A program made the translations under genes and the position numbers. Shown one piece after another: positions 23,865 through 34,695 of a stretch of DNA of 64,000 bases (positions are counted from its first letter, which is position 1; each line of letters begins with the position of its first letter). The DNA comes from Mytilus trossulus (lineage: Eukaryota > Mollusca > Bivalvia > Mytilida > Mytilidae). Where the stretch lies: the NCBI RefSeq assembly GCF_036588685.1, contig NC_086384.1, positions 12,042,195 through 12,106,194 of the forward strand, read 5' to 3'. The notes beneath the pieces are model-generated. The model saw only the letters and a list, made by a program, of their open reading frames with translations. It was not told where the DNA came from and did not search any database.

Positions 23865-24384
23865 AGGTGATCACTAGCTCGTCGTCAATACTGAGGTTGC
23901 GAGTTCGAATACTGAATATTGAAGGTGCGTTCGATTGCAATCTTAATTAGCTAGAGTAATCTTTTTTCCAGTCGTAGGTTGGTGGTCTTTTTTGGACACA
24001 TCAGATGAATTAACATACTGACCGCCATGATATATTATGGTAAAGGATATTTTTGCTGAATATCTAATCGGCACGAGGGTGTAAGTTTACACGCAAACAT
24101 TGTTATTCATTGATATGTTAAGACTTAAATAGTATTGAGAAAAAAAATAATGTCATAGTATTTCACTGATGTTTTAAATCTTAGCAGTTTGCATATTTGA
24201 AAACGTTCAAACACAACAAAAATGTAGCTTTTTATTCAAGCCGTGTTTTGCTTAGCTAATGATTTTACGGATACAAACAATACTATAATATTGATATCAT
24301 TTATCACTACTACTAGCTTTAAAATTTGTTACATTACATATATGTATATATATATACAACTACATTCAACAATCTTGATTATAG
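23865..24384. other. Gap between LINE remnant and host gene
   Basis: No supported feature. It contains the probable 3' flank of the minus-strand gene. Confidence 0.4.
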
Positions 24385-24390
24385 TTTATT
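24385..24390 (-). terminator. Poly(A) signal AATAAA
   Basis: A minus-strand AATAAA 87 nt past the stop codon of the 24477-25760 exon. The distance fits a 3' end. Confidence 0.5.
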
Positions 24391-24476
24391 AGGTATGGAT
24401 TTTAAATCAGCTAGTTTTCGTACCATTCCTTGCAATATACGATTAACTAGTGTTTAACATTGTTAATCAAATTTAC

Positions 24477-25760
24477 TCATCGAGTAAAATTCCAGTGCCC
24501 TTCATCTCCATGATCACCATCTGCAGCCTTCAGACTTCCCAAAATGCTAGTCATGTAAATGAACATGCCGGGACGTACTCGATTGGAGATCATGTATTTT
24601 CCATCTGGAAGCCGAAATATATTCCATTCTCTATTTGGAGCATCTTTTTTCATAGTGCCCCATAACTTCATATCAGCCGTTTCCAAATAAACAAAACTCT
24701 CTGGCCATTTCACTGATTTGAAGCGGAATGCATTATCAACTCCAGAAATTGCTTCAAACTCGAAACACGTGGCTTGTAAGTCAAGAACGTTATATCTACC
24801 TAGAAGGTGACCCCCCCAAACGTTAACCATTTCTACAGAACATTTAGGCCATTTTTCGGAATGAATAACAAATCTCTTTCTATGTAGGGCTTTGGTTAGA
24901 TCTTGACATACAATTCTTTTAATTTGTAAATATTTGAAAATAGAATTGTGTTCCGTGAGATTGAATAATGCAAAAAATGTTACATTTTCATACTTCGGTT
25001 GTTCAAAGATTTTGAGGAACTTTATTTCACTCTCTTCTTCCTTATCAAACACCATTTCAAGACCGGCTAACGTAGGTGACTGCGGATCGATTGAACGAAC
25101 AACGCAGCAGAGGCGAGTGATGTAAGAATACCTTAAAGTTTGTACGTCCAGGTACATTTTCATTAACTCTATAGTTCTTTTTAAAACATGTTTGTCTTTG
25201 CTTGTAATTTCCTTTTCGATTATCTTCTGTAACTTTCCTAAACATTCAGCTCCGTCGTTTATTGAAAATGTCTCTAATCTGTGAACATCAATTTTTGCAA
25301 GGTTATCGTGATTCTCTATTCCTTTCAAGTATGCCTCGGATATTTGCAATTTTCTACAGGCTCCGGCAACTTCTTTTTGTAGGTGAAGTATATCAGCAAA
25401 CTGTGAATCAGTCGATAACTGCTTCATTTGACATGGCCACAGATATTGCAAACAAGCTGCTGGTATTTGCAAACACTCTACACATTTCTGATAGACTTTT
25501 CGAAAGTTAATTTTTCGAATGGTATTTCTCATAATTTTTATGATTGTTGTGCATTCAATATATGCATTTGTAATCTGATCTTTATCCAAATTCTTAAAAA
25601 CTTCCCAAATTTTTTGAAATACGTCAAGTTCCTCATCATCTTCCCATTCTTTGCTCTTTGATTTAACTCGTTGCCAAATGTCTTTATTTATTTTAATGCC
25701 TAATTTCGCAAAAATGCTTTCAAGTTTGTCGACATTCTCACCAACAAATTTAGCTATACC
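24477..25760 (-). CDS. Terminal exon of an unrecognised helical-plus-beta protein
   Basis: The frame is open from a splice acceptor (T-rich tract, then AATTTGTAG, AG at 25761-25762) to the TGA at 24477-24479. That gives about 427 codons, so the coding region extends beyond the first in-frame TTG at 25589. The acceptor phase and upstream exon(s) were not identified; repeats and a Penelope remnant fill the flank. Residues 1 to about 250 of the exon are predicted mostly helical, charged, with several cysteines and no transmembrane segment. The last 150 or so residues are beta-rich, with two related Lys-Trp-Pro turns (Ser-Glu-Lys-Trp-Pro and Ser-Val-Lys-Trp-Pro) and a Glu-Trp-Asn-Ile-Phe strand motif, suggesting a beta-trefoil or similar carbohydrate- or lipid-binding fold. 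No enzyme motif is visible. The lack of stops across 1.28 kb and the poly(A) signal support a real gene. Its function is unknown. A decayed relative may lie at 45106-45396. Confidence 0.75.
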   Translation of the reverse strand, partial: GIAKFVGENVDKLESIFAKLGIKINKDIWQRVKSKSKEWEDDEELDVFQKIWEVFKNLDKDQITNAYIECTTIIKIMRNTIRKINFRKVYQKCVECLQIPAACLQYLWPCQMKQLSTDSQFADILHLQKEVAGACRKLQISEAYLKGIENHDNLAKIDVHRLETFSINDGAECLGKLQKIIEKEITSKDKHVLKRTIELMKMYLDVQTLRYSYITRLCCVVRSIDPQSPTLAGLEMVFDKEEESEIKFLKIFEQPKYENVTFFALFNLTEHNSIFKYLQIKRIVCQDLTKALHRKRFVIHSEKWPKCSVEMVNVWGGHLLGRYNVLDLQATCFEFEAISGVDNAFRFKSVKWPESFVYLETADMKLWGTMKKDAPNREWNIFRLPDGKYMISNRVRPGMFIYMTSILGSLKAADGDHGDEGHWNFTR

Positions 25761-25775
25761 CTACAAATTAAAAAA
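25761..25775 (-). other. Splice acceptor of the 24.5-kb gene
   Basis: On the minus strand a run of T followed by AATTTGTAG directly precedes the open frame. It is a strong 3' splice site and sets the exon start at 25760. Confidence 0.65.
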
Positions 25776-25829
25776 AAAAATTATTATTTTCCCACCAAAA
25801 ATATGTTATATTTATGTAATAAATCTTAA

Positions 25830-26480
25830 AATTGAGAATGGAAATGGGGAATGTGTCAAAGAGACAACAACCCGACCAAATAAAAAAAACAACAGCAGAA
25901 GGTCACCAACAGGTCTTCAATGTAGCGAGAAATTCCCGCACCCGGAGGCGTCCTTCAGCTGGCCCCTAAACAAATATATACTAGTTCAGTGATAATGAAC
26001 GCCATACTAATTTCCAAATTGTACACAAGAAACTAAAATTAAAATAATACAGGACTAACAAAGGCCAGAGGCTCCTGACTTGGGACAGGCGCAAAACTGC
26101 GGCGGGGTTAAACATGTTTGTGAGATCTCAACCCTCCCCCTATACCTCTAACCAATGTAGAAAAGTAAATGCATAACAATACGCACATTAAAATTCAGTT
26201 CAAGAGAAGTCCGAGTCTGATGTCAGAAGATGTAACTAAAGAAAATAAAATGACAATAATACATAAATAACAACAGACTACTAGCAGTTAGCTGACATGC
26301 CAGCTCCAGACTTCAATTAAACTGACTGAAAGATTATGATTTCATCATATGAACATCAGGCACACTCCTTCCCGTTAGGGGTTTAGTATCATACCATCAT
26401 AACATATATGAGAAGAACATAACCCGTGTCATGCCAACAACTGTTTTTAGAATAAATGTGTTTAGTTCCGACGCAAAGAC
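25830..26480 (+). repeat. Dispersed repeat family B, long copy
   Basis: Begins GAGAATGGAAATGGGGAATG, continues with GAGACAACAACCCGACC and CAGCTGGCCCCTAAACAAAT, and includes GGCCAGAGGCTCCTGACTTG. I recognise it as a widespread mussel repeat. Shorter copies lie at 36770, 42750, 43240, 46865, 48010 and 48600. Its class is unresolved. Confidence 0.7.
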
Positions 26481-26509
26481 CTTATCAGTGACTCAATATT
26501 AACACCAAT

Positions 26510-26712
26510 AGTTATCAAAAGTACCAGGATTATAATTTTATACGCCAGACGCGCGTTTCCTCTACATAAGACTCATCAGTGACGCTCAGATCAAAATAGT
26601 TAAAAAGCCAAACAAATACAAAGTTGAAGAGCATTGAGGACCCAAAATTCCAAAAAAGTTTTGCCAAATACGGCTAAGGTAATCTACTCCTGGGGTAAGA
26701 AAATCCTTAGTT
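26510..26712 (-). mobile_element. Hammerhead-like module at the 3' side of a Penelope-like element
   Basis: It runs from GTTATCAAAAGTACCAGG to AAATCCTTAGTT on the plus strand; the ribozyme sense is minus. The core keeps CTGATGAG and GAAAC, but stem II has lost one pair (AGAG instead of AGAC). It lies 46 bp downstream of the reverse transcriptase stop. Penelope-like elements are known to carry hammerhead motifs in their terminal repeats, so this is probably part of the element. Confidence 0.65.
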
Positions 26713-26757
26713 CAAATATGCAATCTTTAATGACTTCACAACAGTATCGTAATTATA

Positions 26758-27563
26758 TCACTTCTTAATAAGTCTATTCAAAGGTTTTGTAAGTTTCTGA
26801 GGTGTATACTGACACCTTTGTGCTTTATAAAGAATATTTCCATAAAAAATTGGATGTGAAATACCTGAACGTATAAGATGTCTGCATGTTGAGCTATATT
26901 TACGAATGACGTCTTTATACCGATGGTAAAATTTAGTAAATGTTTTGACTAGTTTGTGATATCGAAAACCCGGGTGTAATAATTTTTCAGTAATACATAA
27001 ATTTCTCTCGTTAAAATCTAAAACATTGTTACATACACGAGCGAATCGTACAAGTTGAGATATATAAACACCGTAAGATGGTGACAAGGGAACGTCACCA
27101 TCTAAAAACGGATAATTAACGATAGGAAATGAAAAATCATCCCTTTTATCATAAATTTAAGTTTTCAGCTTTCCGTTAGTGATATAGATATCAAGATCGA
27201 GGAAAGGGCAGTGGTCGTTATTAGTATAAGCTTTATTTAAAGTAAGTTCAGCAAGATAAATTTCATTAATATACATACTGAAGTCGTCATTATTGAGAGC
27301 CAAAATATCATCCAAATATCTAAAAGTATTATTAAATTTGTTTATCAGATGTTGTTTTGATGGGTCTTTGCTTATTTTTGTCATAAATTGTAACTCATAA
27401 CAATACAAAAAGAGGTCCGCAATAAGTGGTGCGCAGATAGTCCCCATTGGAATTCCGATAATCTGACGATATCCGGAATCCCCGAAGCGAACAAAAATGT
27501 TATCTAGTAAAAATTCAAGGCCATATATAGTATCAAAGCATGTCCAATTGACATAGTTTTTTG
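26758..27563 (-). pseudogene. Penelope-like reverse transcriptase fragment
   Basis: The open minus-strand frame reads Phe-Asp-Thr-Ile-Tyr-Gly-Leu, Gly-Ile-Pro-Met-Gly-Thr-Ile-Cys-Ala-Pro-Leu (palm motif B) and Phe-Arg-Tyr-Leu-Asp-Asp (catalytic motif C, YLDD at about 27304-27315). Leu-Asp-Leu-Asp-Ile-Tyr-Ile, Asp-Lys-Arg-Asp-Asp and Tyr-Gly-Val-Tyr-Ile-Ser-Gln-Leu-Val-Arg-Phe-Ala-Arg follow. This is the arrangement of Penelope-like enzymes. One in-frame TAA (27157-27159) and a missing 5' part make it a remnant; it is otherwise well preserved. No GIY-YIG endonuclease was seen. Confidence 0.8.
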
Positions 27564-28109
27564 TTTATTGCTACTAAAAAATGACCTAAAAGAGTTTGAA
27601 CATATATATTCACATTCTGATTTTTTGAATGCTCATTTAAATAGGCGTTTGATTTTTTTCTTAATGAGAATGTGAGGCAATGGGTTTATGTCTTACGTAA
27701 ATGACAGGATTCAAGAACACCAGAAAGAATTAATCCAGCCTGTAATTGAAACAAAACATGCAGTCATATTCGTATTCGAAAATTGTATATGACACTCAAT
27801 CTGGTTCTACAAAAGAGCTGTTTTTAAGATTTCAATTACGTATGTCACCATTAACAGTAAATCATCATCAAACTACTTGTACATTGTATGCAAGCTATCG
27901 TACTCACTGCATTTGTTTGCATCTGTCCTATGTCAGGAACCTTCTGTTCAGTTGATGTCATTTGTTGCTATGGTTCATAAGTGTTTATCGATTATCGTTA
28001 GGTTTTTTATAGATAGATTAGACCATTAGTGTTCCTGTTTAAATGGTTTACACTTAGTATTTTATAGTGTCCTTCATAGCATGTTGTTCGGTTTGACCAA
28101 ATGTTCCGT

Positions 28110-28400
28110 GTTGAAGACGATGATTTGACCTATAACGATTTACTTTTTTAAAAATTGTTAATTGGACGAAGAGTTGTCTCATTCGCACTTGTACAACAAT
28201 TTTTATATATCTAGCTATTTGAGCATAAGTTATGCCGTTATTTTTTTTTCTTCGATTGAACTGTTTTACATGTGTCATGGTGGTGCCTTTATAATGCATT
28301 GTGGGCTTTGCTAATTTTTGAGGACCTATGGTCGTTCTCCACATGTAGGTGTGTAGTTTCGCATTTTGTCCCCTGTGGATTTTTCAAATATGAGAGCTAG
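28110..28400 (-). repeat. Dispersed repeat family A
   Basis: The minus-strand reading contains a CATAGGTCCTCAAAAATTAG and AGCAAAGCCCACAATGCATT variant of the family hallmark (ATAGGTCACC, GGCCTTCAACAATGAGCAAAGCCC). The frames at 28054-28511 lie in it and are not genes. Confidence 0.55.
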
Positions 28401-30031
28401 TGTGCAATAAAATTCATATTTTGATAGCTGATTACTACATGTAAAATAGCCTTTCTTTTTTTTATCTTCTTTTTTTACAAACATCGTGGTGATGTAACTG
28501 ATAAAAATCACTCCATCAACATGATCAATCCTCCAGCCCTTTCACATATTAAGCAATAGATCTACTTATTATTATAGAATATTCAATGAATATAGATTCA
28601 TCGGGTAATCGGATATTTTTAGCTGACATTTTGGGTATCCGATTGGCAGGAGTCTACTGTACTACCATAAAGATAATTCATAGTATTTTTTTCACTAATT
28701 TATTGACATAATACTTGTTGTAACATTTTTTTGTATACAATTAAATCATGTAAGGTGGTATGGGTGTCTTCCTCCATCTTGGATTGAAAAAAACAGAGAA
28801 TCAAAGGTCCAGATTTTCTATCAAGTTAGCAAAATTTGATGCAGGAATGCAGATATTTTATGTGAATTTTCATTTAAAAAAAACAATTTATAAGAATATA
28901 ATTTATAAATATTAATATTTTTGCAAATGATGATTATTTTTGTTTTATTAATTTTTTTTTTTCTAATTTGGCATTTTAAGGGGATGTAACTCTAAAACAG
29001 TGCATTTTCTGAAGGATTCTACATAGAATTTTCCTATTTTGCATTTTAGCCGAAAAAAAACGTACGGTGACCCTATCTTTTCTTTTGATATTCTCAAAGC
29101 TTTGTCTAAAAGCTATCGTTTCCTAAAGTATTTAACAACTCTATCATTTTGTTTAGTTTCTTATTACAAAATGGTGTTTTTTTCATGTATAATCCATACA
29201 AAATGTGTCATTTTGTCACGTCCTGTAGCTTGAGAAAATGCGCGGTGAACTATCATTTTTATTATATTTTTCAACATATATCAATAGATAGTACGTTTTG
29301 GCAAAGTATGAACAAATTCTATCATTTTTATTTTAGACTCCCATAAAAAATCAATATATTTGGAACAGTTTTTCTAAATGAGGGGTCAAATTAATAAAGA
29401 AGATATACATAATTTTAGAAACATCACAAAATTCTTTTGACATGTTTAAATTTTTGAACATTTAATTCTTTATAGATGCATAGTTCTTGGGGAAAAGTTT
29501 CATCGAATAATATGAATATAAAGGTGCTCATTTTTACAATGGGTTGTAATGTTCTTCCAATGAGGGTTACCCCTCATTTGGAGTGTTGTTCCCAACCTGT
29601 TAAAGGTCCATCTTTGTGCATAATTCAAAATTGGAAATTTTAAACAAGCATCTAATATTGTTACACAAATACATAAACCATGGTCTGCTAGCTACATGTT
29701 CATTTTTTCTACCGATTTAATAACTAGAATCATGCAAACAGACTTCAGAAAAAGGCATGTAAGTTTATTATACAAATATGACACTTTTTCTAGACAATCA
29801 AGATCGTGCAAAATACTTTGCTACTAATTGTAATGTTTAAAACTGTTGTTGCGCACTAAAAAAAACATGGGTCAAAAGTTGTTGGGTATCTATGTAACAA
29901 GTCTTACTATCTTTATGTCCCATTTACGGGCATTGTGTTTTCTGGTCTCTCCGTCCTTCCTGCTTCAGGTTAAAGTTTATGGTCAAGGTATATTTTTATG
30001 AAGTTGAAATCCAATCAACTTGAAACTTAGT
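28401..30031. other. Stretch without recognisable gene
   Basis: AT-rich, with short frames only. Bases 29985-30036 belong to an older dispersed repeat that resumes at 31296, interrupted by the hammerhead array. Confidence 0.5.
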
Positions 30032-30036
30032 ACACA
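30032..30036 (+). repeat. Target-site duplication (ACACA), left
   Basis: The same five bases follow the array at 31296-31300. Removing the insert rejoins an older repeat (CTTAGTACACATG). Confidence 0.65.
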
Positions 30037-30080
30037 GTTATCAAAGGTACCAGGAATATAATTTAGTACGCCAGACGCGC

Positions 30081-30105
30081 GTTTCGTCTACATAAGACTC
30101 ATCAG
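30081..30105 (-). ncRNA. Hammerhead-like ribozyme core, unit 1
   Basis: CTGATGAG, four-pair stem II, GAAAC; followed by CGC(7 nt)GCG as stem III and GTA as possible cleavage site. Confidence 0.5.
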
Positions 30106-30433
30106 TGACGCTCATATCGAAATAGTTATAAACCAAACAAATACAAAGTTGAAGAGCATTGTGGATCCAAAATCCCAAAAAGTTGTGCCAAATACGGCTT
30201 AGGTAATCTATGCCTGGGATAAGAAATCCTTAGTTTTTCGAAAATTTCAAAGTTTTGTAAACAGGAAATTTATAAAAATGACCACATAATTGATATTCAT
30301 GTCAACACCGAAGTGCTGACTACTGGGCTGGTGATACCCTCGGGGACGAAACGTCTACCAGCAGAGGCATCGACCCAGTGGTGTAAATAGTTATCAAAGG
30401 TACCAGGATTATAATTTAGTACGCCAGACGCGC

Positions 30434-30458
30434 GTTTTGTCTACATAAGACTCATCAG
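30434..30458 (-). ncRNA. Hammerhead-like ribozyme core, unit 2 (mutated)
   Basis: As unit 1, but the conserved G of GAAA is A, which should abolish cleavage. Confidence 0.45.
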
Positions 30459-30786
30459 TGACGCTCATATCGAAATAGTTATAAACCAAACAAATACAAA
30501 GTTGAAGAGCATTGTGGATCCAAAATTCCAAAAAGTTGTGCCAAATATGGCTTAGGTAATCTATGCCAGGGATAAGAAATCCTTAGTTTTTCGAAAATTT
30601 CAAAGTTTTGTAAACAGGAAATTTATAAAAATGACCACATAATTGATATTCATGTCAACACCGAAGTGCTGACTACTGGGCTGGTGATATCCTCGGGGAC
30701 GAAACGTCCACCAGCAGAAGCATCGACCCAGTGGTGTAAATAGTTATCAAAGGTACCAGGATTATAATTTAGTACGCCAGACGCGC

Positions 30787-30811
30787 GTTTCGTCTACATA
30801 AGACTCATCAG
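30787..30811 (-). ncRNA. Hammerhead-like ribozyme core, unit 3
   Basis: Core intact. A G-to-T change (plus strand) lies four bases 5' of the core in the ribozyme sense. Confidence 0.5.
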
Positions 30812-31139
30812 TTACGCTCATATCGAAATAGTTATAAACCAAACAAATACAAAGTTGAAGAGCATTGTGGATCCAAAATTCCAAAAAGTTTTGCCAAATA
30901 CGGCTTAGGTAGTCTATGCCTGGGATAAGAAATCCTTAGTTTTTCGAAAATTTCAAAGTTTTGTAAACAGGAAATTTATAAAAATGACCACATAATTGAT
31001 ATTCATGTCAACACCGAAGTGCTGACTACTGGGCTGGTGATACCCTCGGGGACGAAACGTCCACCAGCAGAGGCATCGACCCAGTGGTGTAAATAGTTAT
31101 CAAAGGTACCAGGATTATAATTTAGTACGCCAGACGCGC

Positions 31140-31164
31140 GTTTCGTCTACATAAGACTCATCAG
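31140..31164 (-). ncRNA. Hammerhead-like ribozyme core, unit 4
   Basis: Core intact, in the terminal partial unit, which is the 5'-most one in ribozyme sense. Confidence 0.5.
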
Positions 31165-31295
31165 TGACGCTCATATCGAAATAGTTATAAACCAAACAAA
31201 TACAAAGTTGAAGAGCATTGTGGATCCAAAATTCCAAAAAGTTGTGCCAAATACGGCTTAGGTAATCTATGCCTGGGATAAGAAATCCTTAGTTT

Positions 31296-31300
31296 ACACA
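31296..31300 (+). repeat. Target-site duplication (ACACA), right
   Basis: Matches 30032-30036. The older repeat continues after it. Confidence 0.65.
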
Positions 31301-32740
31301 TGTTTCCTTATGATATGATCTTTCTAATTTGACTGCCAAATTAAAGCTTTTACCTAATTTTCACAGTCCACTGAACACAAAAAATGATTGTACGGATGGG
31401 AAATCCATATACTTGTGGGGCTGCTTTTATGGTAATTCAAGTTACCTTTTATTCACCTTCTTCCACCCCAGAGCAATCATCTCTTTGATTTGTATCTGTT
31501 AAGAGTCGTATACTAAATTTTATTTTCATATCAATAAATTTATATTGTGTAATTTAAGAACTTGTATTTTGCCAAAGGATGCATAAATGAAAGTTGTGCA
31601 ATTCAATTTGCTTTGATATATAGATTTGAATTACAATTGTAAATGATATTGTAATGCATATAAAAATAAGGAGATGTGGTATATACATGATATTTAGTGA
31701 GTTTATCAAACTAAAGTGCATAAGAAATGGGTATAAGCAGTTACATGTAATACTGTACAATCTCCAACAATGAGAAAAACTCATACCAGTAAGTTTTGTT
31801 TTTGCGTTGCATCATATTCTTCTATTGTCATGTTTGTCTTAATTGCAAATATGGGAAGTGGTTAAGATGCTAATGAGACAGCTGTTATAAATGACCACCA
31901 GATGTCATTGTTTTCGAAATGAAAAAACTCCTTTTTCAATCATACCGGTAAATTACTTTATCATGTTTATACTGAAATATAATTTTGCTTTGAGTTAAAA
32001 AATATGGTAATAAAAATAGTTCACATGTGTAATACTATGTACGTTTACCATTATGCTACTTGATGTTCTTGCAATACACACAGTATGGTGACTAGTCAGT
32101 CTTTGTGAACTACTTTTCATAGGTTGGGAGTAATTGAATATGCGTATATTATCAATAATTAAAAGACGTCTATTTATGATAATAAGGAAAAGTTCTTTTA
32201 GGTTTTAAAAATGCATTTCGTGGCGAGGTACAGAAAATATGCTGAAACAGTAGACTATGAATATAGGTGAACTAGGTACAAGAGAACTCTTAATCTCTGA
32301 AATACTACAAACCACCTCTGTATTATGGAAGATATGATATAACTGACTAGAAATACACACAACCTGTAATTAACTGCCTTTACAGCGCTTTCGCGCTTTG
32401 ATTATTTGCTTGCTTCCATAAAGCAATTCGCCGAAATATTTTCCGTATGAAAGTGACCTTAGCGTGACCCTCTCGTAAAAATCCGGTGATCGCTATACGC
32501 ATGGAACTTTCATTTGAATAACCGGTTTGCGGATTGAACATGTTATACACGTGCTCAATATCCATGCTTCTTTGTTGAATGTTTACTATAAGGTGACAAT
32601 CGATACACTACGACTTCAAAACACGGCAATTATTGAGCTGCCATATTTGTTAAATCATAACAGACATAGTCAAAACAAATTGACGATTATACGATATTTT
32701 TGCGTTAGAAATCATGAAATCGTGCAAAGAACTTATTATT
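31301..32740. other. Older repeat remainder and stretch without recognisable gene
   Basis: The first 140 bp or so continue the repeat split by the hammerhead array. Beyond that only short unsupported frames are seen. Confidence 0.4.
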
Positions 32741-33000
32741 TATGTACGTGCCCGTCCCAAGTCAGGAGCCTGTAATTCAATGATGGTCGTTTTTTTATGT
32801 GTTACATATTTGTTTTCCGTTCATTTTTTTTTACATAAATAAGGCCGTTAGTTTTCTCAATTGAATTGTTTTACATTGTCATTTCGGAGCCTTTTATAGC
32901 CGACTATGTGGTATTGGCCTTGCTCATTGTTGAAGGCCTTACGGTGACCTACAGTTTTAAATTTCTGTGTATTTTGATCTCTTGTGGAGAAGTGAGTCAT
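32740..33000 (-). repeat. Dispersed repeat family A
   Basis: Plus-strand hallmarks (reverse of the family): CGTCCCAAGTCAGGAGCCTG, ATAGCCGACTATGTGGTATT and GGCCTTACGGTGACCTACAG. Confidence 0.65.
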
Positions 33001-34695
33001 TCGCAAGCATACCTCATTTTTTTTTTATATAAGTTTAGGATATATACAAGAATTGGAAAAACATTATTTTTCACCAGTCTCTCATTTTATATGACTTTAA
33101 ATGTTATTTTAAAAATAAATACATTATTAAAAATGGCGTTTTATTATAAAAATAGGTATGAAAAACGTACGGCCTATTTAATTGACTTTTTATGATATCC
33201 AGTTTAATGACCAACTTATGGTAGCATGTAAATATTATATTTTCTGGTCTGTGCATCCTTCCGTTCTGTTCAAATATAAAACTTTTTAATTAGATTATAT
33301 ACCAACAATGACTTTGACGCAGACTAAGTGGCGTACTTAAACTGGAAGTATTGTCATCTGCAATTTAAGATTTAGGGTAAAGACATCATAAACAGCCAGA
33401 TAAAAACATGACCTTGTGCAATGCCAAGTTACAGGTATCGACAGATTGTAGATCCATGAAAATGTATATGTATATAACATGCTAGTAATATTTAGTTAGA
33501 TTTTAATCTACTGATAACAAAATCAATAGTTATACCAATAAAAACAGTATTGAATGATCTTATTACTGTGTTGAATAGGTAACCTTTTAGAATAAGTTTT
33601 TTTTAAAGGAGCAACAAGTTTGTCAGCTAACGTTTCGCCAGTAAACTTAATTTGCTACCATCAAATCTCCAATTGATGCCATCTGAGCTTAAAATATAAT
33701 ACAGTTATCTCCTAAGAAGTCAAAACATTTACTAAATGTTATCATCTGTACAAGGAGACCATGCGTCAATATAAGGGATTTCAACGAGTACTTGAGCACT
33801 AAAATATCGCTCAGTAGTACCGATACCGAGCATCGAATGACAAAATGAAACCCGACTATTCGGTTTCTGGTTCAATTTTGTTGCCTTCTTTAAGGAAAAA
33901 TATTTTTTATTTATAGGAAATTACATATTGATTAAAATTGATCAAAATTAAAATACAAATCGAATATGTGTGTTAAATTGTTAATTACAATTCACTCTAA
34001 CTTGGGTAGGCTATAACAGGAGTACTAGTTACGTTACAAAATAAGGACATAGCCCTGACCCAGTAAAAGTTAAATATAAAGTTTGTAAATAAGAACAAAT
34101 TATTTGCACCCTGTGTCGACCTTCAATGGTTTAAGCCATTTGTATGTCATAACAATACCCTTTTCACTTGATATATTGTGTATATGATTCACAAATACAG
34201 TTGGTTAGGTTTCTATAGACGCTAATTAATCAATTGATTATATAATTGTCAGTTTACCAAATTAGTGCATGTAGTAAATGAGCGATTCATTACGGTATAC
34301 AATTTCTTAGACAATTGGGACTGTCTAGTTCTAAACACTAATGTTGATGATTTAGAGTCCATCAGACAACGAACAACCCACAAAATGTAAAAAGGCAAAG
34401 GCTTTTATTTTGCAGGTAAAAAAAAAAGGCAACAAAGTATGGTTTAAGCCATACATTATGTAGATGTTTTTTTAGTTGAGACGAATCCTTTATTCGTACC
34501 CTTTTACCTTTGGTAAAATTTCTCATGACGATTATTGCCAAATTGCAGAAGAAACATATACGATTTGTTTGATACATAATGAATTTGAACAACTAAGAAC
34601 ATCTATCAAATTCTATCATATAATACAAAGAGTCTTTCCTGGTTATTTATTAAAAAAAGTAGTTGATCACCGATGTTATGTATATATATATATAT
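33001..34695. other. Stretch without recognisable gene
   Basis: Nothing supported apart from a (TA)n run ending at 34695. Confidence 0.4.

Larger units (their letters stand above)
30036..31295 (-). mobile_element. Retrozyme-like insertion: 3.5 tandem 353-bp hammerhead units
   Basis: Units start at 30036, 30389, 30742 and 31095, exactly 353 bp apart; the last is partial (201 bp). Each has a module of about 200 bp with a hammerhead-like core on the minus strand (CTGATGAG, stem II GTCT/AGAC around a TATGT loop, GAAAC, then CGC..GCG and GTA). Between modules lies a 150-bp spacer with a strong hairpin. Cores lie at 30081-30105, 30434-30458, 30787-30811 and 31140-31164; the second has a G-to-A change in GAAAC. 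The block has modules at both ends and is flanked by a 5-bp target duplication. This is the layout of retrozymes: tandem ribozyme-bearing non-autonomous retroelements that move through circular RNA. Stem I pairing is not evident to me, so self-cleavage is unproven. Confidence 0.75.

Noticed and set aside
24934..25992. Plus-strand frames opposite the 24.5-kb exon, up to 113 codons
   Set aside because: They are antisense to the long open exon, have no motif, and the last runs into a family B repeat.
28054..28511. Minus-strand frames of 96 and 61 codons
   Set aside because: They lie in a dispersed repeat (family A) whose other copies show no shared frame.
30326..30380. Plus-strand CTGGTGA...GAAAC in the 353-bp spacer as a second hammerhead
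   Set aside because: The would-be CTGATGA core has a G at an invariant A position, and its bases pair within a perfect GCTGGTG/CACCAGC hairpin. It is better read as a simple nested hairpin.
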